Below, in pieces: positions 58,564-64,000 of a stretch of 64,000 bases of DNA. How positions within the stretch are numbered: the stretch's first letter is position 1; every line of letters begins with the position of its first letter. The translations under genes were made by a program, and so were the position numbers. The DNA is taken from positions 1-64,000 of the forward strand of contig JYIN01000010.1 in NCBI GenBank assembly GCA_002007405.1. Reading direction: 5' to 3'. The DNA is from Gammaproteobacteria bacterium Gsub (GTDB lineage: Bacteria; Pseudomonadota; Gammaproteobacteria; PS1; Pseudothioglobaceae). The notes beneath the pieces are model-generated. The model worked only from the letters and a program-made list of their open reading frames with translations, ran no database searches and was not told the DNA's origin.

Positions 58564-60198
58564 TTACGCGTTTTTTAATTGTTCAGGAAAAAGTTTTTTA
58601 TTTTCCCGATAATCAATTGGTGCATCAATAATATGCACGCCACCTTTTTCAAAACAAGCGTGAATAAGGGGGATAAATTCATCCGCAGTTTTCACTTTAT
58701 GTCCGGCTGCACCGTAACTATCAGCATATTTAACAAAATCAGGATTATTATACTCAAGCCCAAAATCCTTCAAACCTTGCCCTTCTTGTTTCCAGCGAAT
58801 CATACCGTAGGCACTATCAGTTACAATAAGCACCACCAAATTAAGCCCAAGACGAACTGCGGTTTCTATTTCTTGCGAGTTCATCATAAATCCACCATCA
58901 CCACACACTGCCATCACTTGACGATTGGGATACAACAAGGCACACATCATCGCACTTGGTAAGCCTGCCCCCATTGTTGCTAAAGCATTGTCAAGTAAAA
59001 CAGTATTAGGCAAATAGGTATGATAATGTCTAGCAAACCAAATTTTATACATGCCGTTATCCAATGCGATAATAGCGTCTTTATCTAAGGCTTTTCGGGT
59101 ATCGGAGACAATTCTTTGTGGCAACATTGGAAAAGAATCGTCATTATCTAAGTCGTGAATAGTATGTTTAATTTTCTCTCTTACTTCAAGCATGTCTCCT
59201 ACTTTGTTATTAAGTTTGTTATTAAGTTTTTGAGTTAAAACAGTGATGCTATTTGCAATGTCACCCACCACTTCAAGTTGCGGAAAATACACCTCATCTA
59301 CTTTGGCAGAATTAAAATTGATATGAATCACGCGCTGCCCACCTTTGTACATAAAAAAGGGCGGCTTTTCAACAACATCATGCCCAACATTGATAATTAG
59401 ATCTGCCATTGCAACTGCACGGTGCACCATATCACCATCAGATAAGGCGGCAGTGCCTAGAAATAGCGGATTTTCACAGCTCACCACACCTTTACCCATT
59501 TGGGTATTAAAAAATGGAATGCCAGTTTTATTGATAAACTCTTGTAAAGGCTGGAATAGTTTTTTACGATTAGCACCAGCGCCAATCAACACTAAAGGTC
59601 GTTTTGATGCCTCAATCATTGTTTTGGCTTCATCTAAGGCGCACTCATCTGCATCAGGACGGTAGGCTTTATTAACTGGAAATATATGCCAATCTGCCAC
59701 TTCTTCTGTAGCAACATCTTCGGGTAATTCTAAATGCACCGCACCAGGTCGCTCTTCTTCTGCTAAGCGAAAACCATCACGCACTAATGAAGGGATCATG
59801 CCACCATTGACAATTTGTTTGCTTGATTTGGTCAGCGGCTCCATCATCCGCACAATATCCACAATCTGAAAACGCCCCTGTTTGCTGGAATTGATTGGCT
59901 TTTGTCCAGTAATCATCAACATCGGCATTGCGCCGAGTTGGGCATAAGCAGCACTGGTAACAAAATTGGTCGCCCCAGGTCCTAAGGTTGCCAAACAAAC
60001 ACCGGCTTTGCCAGTCATCCTGCCGTAAGTTGCTGCCATAAAAGCTGCGCCTTGTTCATGGCGGGTCAAAATAAGTTTTATTTTTGAATTTTTTAGAGAA
60101 TCTAAAAAGTCTAAGTTTTCCTCGCCAGGGATTCCAAAAACATACTCAACACCTTCATTTTCAAGGGCCTTTACAAATAAGTCAGATGCTTTCATCAT
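58564..60198 (-). CDS. Thiamine-diphosphate enzyme, acetolactate-synthase-like (AlsS type)
   Basis: A 544-residue ThDP enzyme of the acetohydroxyacid-synthase superfamily. The cofactor-activating Glu is in LTRHEQGAAFMAATYGR, followed by ATLGPGATNFVTS; the Mg-ThDP motif is CGDGGFMMNSQE to LNLVVLIVTDSAYGMI. No ilvN-like small subunit is adjacent, so a catabolic AlsS-type or a different 2-oxoacid decarboxylase/ligase is likely rather than biosynthetic IlvB. GGAGG precedes the start ATGATG. The stop of the upstream gene is within one base. With the aldehyde dehydrogenase it might process an oxoacid to an aldehyde and acid. Confidence 0.88.
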   Translation of the reverse strand: MMKASDLFVKALENEGVEYVFGIPGEENLDFLDSLKNSKIKLILTRHEQGAAFMAATYGRMTGKAGVCLATLGPGATNFVTSAAYAQLGAMPMLMITGQKPINSSKQGRFQIVDIVRMMEPLTKSSKQIVNGGMIPSLVRDGFRLAEEERPGAVHLELPEDVATEEVADWHIFPVNKAYRPDADECALDEAKTMIEASKRPLVLIGAGANRKKLFQPLQEFINKTGIPFFNTQMGKGVVSCENPLFLGTAALSDGDMVHRAVAMADLIINVGHDVVEKPPFFMYKGGQRVIHINFNSAKVDEVYFPQLEVVGDIANSITVLTQKLNNKLNNKVGDMLEVREKIKHTIHDLDNDDSFPMLPQRIVSDTRKALDKDAIIALDNGMYKIWFARHYHTYLPNTVLLDNALATMGAGLPSAMMCALLYPNRQVMAVCGDGGFMMNSQEIETAVRLGLNLVVLIVTDSAYGMIRWKQEGQGLKDFGLEYNNPDFVKYADSYGAAGHKVKTADEFIPLIHACFEKGGVHIIDAPIDYRENKKLFPEQLKNA

Positions 60199-61709
60199 TA
60201 ACCTCCTATTTTTTCTGGATACAGTTCACTCATAGTAACAGAGCGCCCATTATCTTGGACGATGCGTACATGTGAGCGATTCAACTCCCTTGGCTCACGC
60301 ACTCCACATGAATGGGCAATAATTTCAACCGCATGGTTCATGTTATGAACATAATTTGCTACTTTAGTGGCTTTATTTTTTGGATCAAGCCCTTTTTGCA
60401 AACGCTTATTATGGGTGGTAACACCTGTAGGGCAGGTGTTGCGATTGCATTTCAATGCTTGAATACAACCAATTGAGAACATAAATCCACGCGCACTGGT
60501 AATAAAATCAGCCCCAGAACACAGTGCCCATGCTACTTCTGAGGGAGTGATTAATTTACCCGAAGTAATCACCTTGACACGCTCTTTTAGGTTATATTGG
60601 CGTAATTTATCCACCAATAACGGCAAGGTTTCTTTGATAGTCAAGCCAACATTGTCTAATAGGGGCATAGGCGCTGCCCCAGTTCCACCATCACCACTAT
60701 CAAGGGTGATAAAGTCTGGGGCATACGCCTCGCCTTGTTTGTTAATTTCTTGAAAAAACTCATCTAACCAATCGGTCGCACCGATAACAGATTTAAAGCC
60801 AGTTGGCTTGCCTGTTATTTTGCGCACATGGTTTATCATTTTTAATAAATCATCAGCACTCTTAATTTCAACATGGCGATTGGGAGAGATAGAATCCTCA
60901 CCTATGCTAATGCCTCTAATCTGGGCGATTTGGGGGGTAACTTTAGTGCCCGGTAAAATCCCGCCCTTGCCCGGTTTAGCGCCTTGACTCATTTTAATTT
61001 CAAACATTTTGACATTTTCATGGGCTGCCAACTCACAGAGTTTTTCATCACTTAAATTACCTTCTAAATCACGCACCCCATATTTGGCAGTGCCAATCTG
61101 AAAGACAATATCTGCCCCGCCTTCAAGGTGATAAGGGCTAAGCCCTCCCTCACCTGTGTTATACCAACAGCCTGCCATTCTAGCGCCATTTGATAATGCT
61201 AAAACCGCAGGCTTTGAAATGGCTCCAAAACTCATTCCTGAGATGTTAAAAATTGACTTTGCCTGATAAGGCTGCTGGCAAAACTTTTCACCAATCATAA
61301 TATCAGAAGTTTTAACCGCATCCTCATCCAGTGTTGGAAAAGGACAGTTAGCAAAAATTACGGTGCCAACTGGGTTTAGATTTTTAGTTGAACCAAACGC
61401 CACTGTGGTGTCTGCATTATTTGCTGCTTTATGCACCCAGTCTCTTTCTGCACGGTTAAACGGCATCTCTTCACGATCCATGGCAAAAAAATACTGCCGA
61501 AAAAACTCACCCAAACTGGAAAAAATAGAACGAAAATGCCCAACAACTGGGTAATTGCGCAAAATTGCATTTTTATTTTGATTGATATCAATAATAAAAG
61601 TAATTACAATAATTAAAAAAACCAGCCCCACTGCAAAAACAAATAAGCTGGTTAATATTTCTAATGCTGGGGTAATTATTTCCACCGCCTCAGTTACTTC
61701 TGCTTTCAT
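60198..61709 (-). CDS. Membrane-anchored FMN-binding glutamate-synthase-domain protein
   Basis: A 503-residue protein: an N-terminal membrane helix (about residues 15-40), then the FMN/3Fe-4S domain of glutamate synthase. FNISGMSFGAISKPAVLALS, GEGGLSPYH, EIKMSQGAKPGKGGILPG, SGDGGTGAAPMP and the 3Fe-4S cluster Cys motif CIQALKCNRNTCPTGVTTH are present. The glutaminase domain of GltB is absent, as in archaeal-type GltS and in several FMN oxidoreductases of unsettled role. The real reaction may not be glutamate synthesis. AGGAAG precedes the ATG. It is flanked by DoxX and the TPP enzyme genes with almost no gap. Confidence 0.88.
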   Translation of the reverse strand: MKAEVTEAVEIITPALEILTSLFVFAVGLVFLIIVITFIIDINQNKNAILRNYPVVGHFRSIFSSLGEFFRQYFFAMDREEMPFNRAERDWVHKAANNADTTVAFGSTKNLNPVGTVIFANCPFPTLDEDAVKTSDIMIGEKFCQQPYQAKSIFNISGMSFGAISKPAVLALSNGARMAGCWYNTGEGGLSPYHLEGGADIVFQIGTAKYGVRDLEGNLSDEKLCELAAHENVKMFEIKMSQGAKPGKGGILPGTKVTPQIAQIRGISIGEDSISPNRHVEIKSADDLLKMINHVRKITGKPTGFKSVIGATDWLDEFFQEINKQGEAYAPDFITLDSGDGGTGAAPMPLLDNVGLTIKETLPLLVDKLRQYNLKERVKVITSGKLITPSEVAWALCSGADFITSARGFMFSIGCIQALKCNRNTCPTGVTTHNKRLQKGLDPKNKATKVANYVHNMNHAVEIIAHSCGVREPRELNRSHVRIVQDNGRSVTMSELYPEKIGG

Positions 61710-62177
61710 TTATCTTCCTATATTTTTACAAATTAGATTGTCTATTGAGATTCGTCCCGCACCATAAACCACCGTGATTAATAACATAACACCCCAAAGT
61801 TTATGGTCGTAAAATCCACCCTGCCAAATAATGGGGTAAGAAATAACCGCAATCACATTAAAAATGAAAAGCGCCAAAGCATTAAAGCGGGTGGCAATGC
61901 CCAATGTCAGCAATATCGGTAAAATCAATTCTGCTACTGTGCCCAGATAAGCGGCTAATTCCCAAGGAATGAGCGGGACTTGATACTCATTTTCAAATAA
62001 ATATTGTGCACTTGAAGACAAGAAAGGCATTTCTGAATCCCAACCCCCAAGCTTGGTTAAACCAGCACGAAAAAAGGCATCGGCTACATACAAACGCACA
62101 AATAATTTGAAAATATCGTCTGTATATTTGTGTATCAAAATAAATATTTTATTGTATAAGTTTATGATTTTATTCAT
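61710..62177 (-). CDS. DoxX-family membrane protein
   Basis: 155 residues, four membrane helices, with the DoxX motifs FVRLYVADAFFRAGLTKLGGW, AAYLGTVAELILPILLTLGIATR and HKLWGVMLLITVVYGAGRISID. DoxX proteins occur with DUF692/DUF2063 genes in the gig/bufferin type operons, as they do here. Its end is directly followed by the FMN protein start, and its start overlaps the DUF2063 gene by eight bases. Confidence 0.9.
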   Translation of the reverse strand: MNKIINLYNKIFILIHKYTDDIFKLFVRLYVADAFFRAGLTKLGGWDSEMPFLSSSAQYLFENEYQVPLIPWELAAYLGTVAELILPILLTLGIATRFNALALFIFNVIAVISYPIIWQGGFYDHKLWGVMLLITVVYGAGRISIDNLICKNIGR

Positions 62178-62727
62178 TTTTTTCCTTGTATTGTTGTTGG
62201 GTTATTTTTTCTACTAACACTTGTGCACCTTGTTTGTAAATTTTTAAATAATCACCACCAGTAGATAAATCTAATTGTTCGCTATTTTCGTCAAGTTGCC
62301 AAATTTTAATAATGGGGTAATTTGAGTGCATAAAAAATACCGCATTCAACGAAAAATAACAGGCCTCATACAAGGCTTCAAATTTTGCCACATCTGCAAG
62401 ATAAGGGAGCGTCCGACAGTGGGGGCTATGGTCGATAAAATCTGCAAACTGATGTCCATAGTCGATAATATTACCAGTTTTTGAGGGATGAGTTTGGATA
62501 AATTGCCTGCTTAGCATGTTAAAAAAATCCTCACCCACCAAGCGTTTAACACAACTATAACTATTGCCAAGTGCTTGTGTCAAACTGGCAAAATATTGAT
62601 GATGGTAAATGTTCATTAAATCTGCGGCAGAAAAATTGGCATTACCGATATAATCCTGAGTGGTGCTAGGTTCTATCACATTTTGATAGAAGTTTTGTTG
62701 CAGGTGTTTGAGGGTTTTATGTCTCAT
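62170..62727 (-). CDS. DUF2063 (BufC/GigB-like) MNIO partner protein
   Basis: 185 residues. The N-terminal domain matches DUF2063, described as a putative DNA-binding domain but serving as substrate-recognition partner of DUF692 enzymes: LQQNFYQNVI, NIYHHQYFASLTQALGNSYSCVKRLVGEDFFNMLSRQFIQTHPS, and a later YLADVAKFEALYEACYF. Overlaps the DUF692 gene by 11 bases, consistent with complex formation. No signal peptide. Confidence 0.87.
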   Translation of the reverse strand: MRHKTLKHLQQNFYQNVIEPSTTQDYIGNANFSAADLMNIYHHQYFASLTQALGNSYSCVKRLVGEDFFNMLSRQFIQTHPSKTGNIIDYGHQFADFIDHSPHCRTLPYLADVAKFEALYEACYFSLNAVFFMHSNYPIIKIWQLDENSEQLDLSTGGDYLKIYKQGAQVLVEKITQQQYKEKNE

Positions 62728-63532
62728 CTAATAAAGTTTGTGCTTTGTTTGCCTCAGATAATAATACTGATAAATCAGGAATATCAGTGTCCCATTCAAT
62801 CAAAGTTGGTTTATTACCGATTTTTTTTAGCGTGGTTTGATATAAATCCCACACTTTGTCAGCGACTTTTTGAGAATGGTCATCAATCAGAATAACACCT
62901 TGTGGTAGTTTCTTTCGAGTATGCCCTGCCAAATGAATCTGTAACACATCATCAACATCAACATTGTTGATATAATCAGTGGCTTGATACCCATGATTAA
63001 AACAACTGACAAACACATTATTCACATCAAATAATAACCCGCAACCCGACAAACTCGGCAGAGCTGAGAAAAATTCCCATTCGGGAATATTAGACTCTCT
63101 AAAACGCAGATAAGAAGAAGGGTTTTCAAGCAGAATTTGACATCCCAAAAAATCTTGCACCTGTTTGATTTTATCTGCAAAATAATGCAAAGACTTAGTC
63201 GTATAAGGCATTGGCAATAAGTCATTTAGATAATTGCCGTCAATACTAGACCAGCTGAGGTGGTCAGAGACTAAATCTGGTTTAAAACGCACAATAGTAT
63301 CTTTTAAATTTTGTAAATGTTGGAGGTTAATTTTATCAGCCGAGCCTAACGAAAGCCCGATACAGTGCAGACTCAGAGGATAATTATCAGCAATTTTCTC
63401 CAGCTGATAAGTGGCAAGATTATCAAAGAAAAAATTCTCACTATGCACCTCAAACCAATTAACCGCTGGGCGGGTATCTAATACCTGTTGCAAGTGCAAA
63501 TGCCGAAGCCCAATGCCTGCACCTTTAATCAT
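62717..63532 (-). CDS. DUF692 multinuclear non-heme iron oxidase (MNIO; BufB/GigA-like)
   Basis: A 271-residue TIM-barrel protein. Motifs GAGIGLRHLHLQQVL, FEVHSENFF, LSLHCIGLSLGS, LVSDHLSW, LLPMPYT, LLENPSSYL, LFDVNNVFVSC, IHLAGHTRKK, IDDHSQKV and LIEWDTDIPD supply the conserved His/Asp/Glu metal ligands. MNIO enzymes modify cysteines in ribosomally made peptides, for example to oxazolone/thioamide or thiooxazole groups that bind copper. The peptide gene normally comes first; here a secreted rhodanese gene does, seven bases upstream. Confidence 0.92.
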   Translation of the reverse strand: MIKGAGIGLRHLHLQQVLDTRPAVNWFEVHSENFFFDNLATYQLEKIADNYPLSLHCIGLSLGSADKINLQHLQNLKDTIVRFKPDLVSDHLSWSSIDGNYLNDLLPMPYTTKSLHYFADKIKQVQDFLGCQILLENPSSYLRFRESNIPEWEFFSALPSLSGCGLLFDVNNVFVSCFNHGYQATDYINNVDVDDVLQIHLAGHTRKKLPQGVILIDDHSQKVADKVWDLYQTTLKKIGNKPTLIEWDTDIPDLSVLLSEANKAQTLLDET

Positions 63533-63538
63533 TGGTTA

Positions 63539-63979
63539 TTACCAAAATTTATACCAAGGCTTACCACTGCCTGCAGGGATTTTTGTAGTCGCCAGCCCTT
63601 TATCGATCCAGCCATAATTGATGCCCCTATCCAGCTCAAAAATATTACTATATTGGGTTTTTTTATCCAAAAAACGACCAATGGTTTTAGTGCGATTTGC
63701 GTGGGCACAAACCAAAATAAACTCAGCTTCTTTATCAGGTACGATTTTTGCCAAATCAGCCAGCCATTTTTGGACATTATATTTGCCTTTAGTATCAAAA
63801 AAAGTCAATTTATGTGAGCCGGGAATAACACCATATTTTTGATATTCATCAGCCCTGCGCACATCAATAATTGCCACGCCTAATTTTTGTTTTGCTTGCA
63901 CTTGCCCAGCAGAAAGTGCCCTAAAATCGGCCATGACATGCAAACTAACGCCAAATAATGCCAGTATTATTATTCTCAT
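63539..63979 (-). CDS. Secreted rhodanese-like protein
   Basis: 146 residues: a signal peptide (MRIIILALFGVSLHVMA), then a single rhodanese domain with VAIIDVRRADEYQKYGVIPGSHKL and the active-site loop LVCAHANRT, whose single Cys is the only one in the mature protein. The role would be periplasmic sulfur transfer or sulfide handling, but the partner is unknown. It heads the visible MNIO gene run. The window ends 21 bases upstream, so an earlier gene in the same operon is possible. Confidence 0.86.
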   Translation of the reverse strand: MRIIILALFGVSLHVMADFRALSAGQVQAKQKLGVAIIDVRRADEYQKYGVIPGSHKLTFFDTKGKYNVQKWLADLAKIVPDKEAEFILVCAHANRTKTIGRFLDKKTQYSNIFELDRGINYGWIDKGLATTKIPAGSGKPWYKFW

Positions 63980-64000
63980 TTACCCACATAACTCGGATAT

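Noticed and set aside
58564-60198. Biosynthetic acetolactate synthase (ilvB) or sulfoacetaldehyde acetyltransferase (xsc)
   Set aside because: No ilvN or pta neighbour, and motifs do not single out either; kept as AlsS-like TPP enzyme of unknown substrate.

Overview
This is a low-G+C (by eye high-30s percent), densely packed bacterial chromosome segment. The gene families point to a gammaproteobacterium: Rnf complex, cbb3 oxidase, murA-hisG-hisD, hisC-tyrA-aroA, CysG siroheme synthase and a DsrC/TusE relative. A SoxH-like metallo-hydrolase, the DsrC-like protein, CysG and the base composition suggest a sulfur-oxidising lineage such as the SUP05/Thioglobaceae group or a related thiotrophic symbiont. 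That placement is inference; no rRNA or sulfur-oxidation core gene lies in the window.

Layout. 1-750: the 5' end of a glycosyltransferase gene, a Sel1-repeat remnant, an elongator tRNA-Met and a MITE-like element. 0.77-7.7 kb: housekeeping genes (coaE, a 2Fe-2S thioredoxin-like ferredoxin, rsmI, yraN, dolP, mlaC, murA, hisG, hisD). 7.8-8.7 kb: a secreted metallo-beta-lactamase-fold hydrolase. 9.1-17.7 kb: a compact beta-oxidation operon (fadE, a HAD-ECH bifunctional enzyme, a thiolase, and a patatin lipase fused to an acyl-CoA ligase). 17.8-22.4 kb: rpmH-rnpA-yidD-yidC, a TauD-like oxygenase, ampD and a KdsC-Ogt fusion. 22.4-29.3 kb: a complete atpIBEFHAGDC operon on the minus strand. 29.8-34.6 kb: a DPM/GtrA glycosyltransferase, a TMTC-like GT-C/TPR membrane protein, cysG and a Cys-rich unknown. 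34.6-37 kb: a DNA-methyltransferase relic and sucCD. 37-43.8 kb: rnfABCDG-queA, lepB and a DsrC-like protein without cysteine. 43.8-47 kb: hisC-tyrA-aroA. 47.5-51.5 kb: tRNA-Phe, trxB, ftsK, lolA. 51.5-55.2 kb: ccoNOQP plus a Yip1-family membrane protein. 55.6-64 kb: a minus-strand run of rhodanese, MNIO (DUF692), DUF2063, DoxX, FMN glutamate-synthase-like protein, TPP enzyme, aldehyde dehydrogenase, and NDH-2 with a CRP-like domain.

Together these give an energy-metabolism core (ATP synthase, high-affinity oxidase, Rnf, NDH-2, SucCD), envelope maintenance (MurA, MlaC, DolP, LolA, LepB, YidC, AmpD, KdsC) and a lipid-salvage route. In that route one polypeptide could hydrolyse a lipid and activate the released fatty acid for the beta-oxidation enzymes encoded just upstream.

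The most unusual points are the patatin/acyl-CoA-ligase fusion, the MNIO operon whose usual precursor position holds a secreted rhodanese, the KdsC-Ogt fusion, the cysteine-free DsrC homologue, NDH-2 with a cyclic-nucleotide-binding-like tail, and a mosaic intergenic repeat family next to the fad, atp and NDH-2 genes. No CRISPR array, prophage, rRNA or intact transposase was seen.
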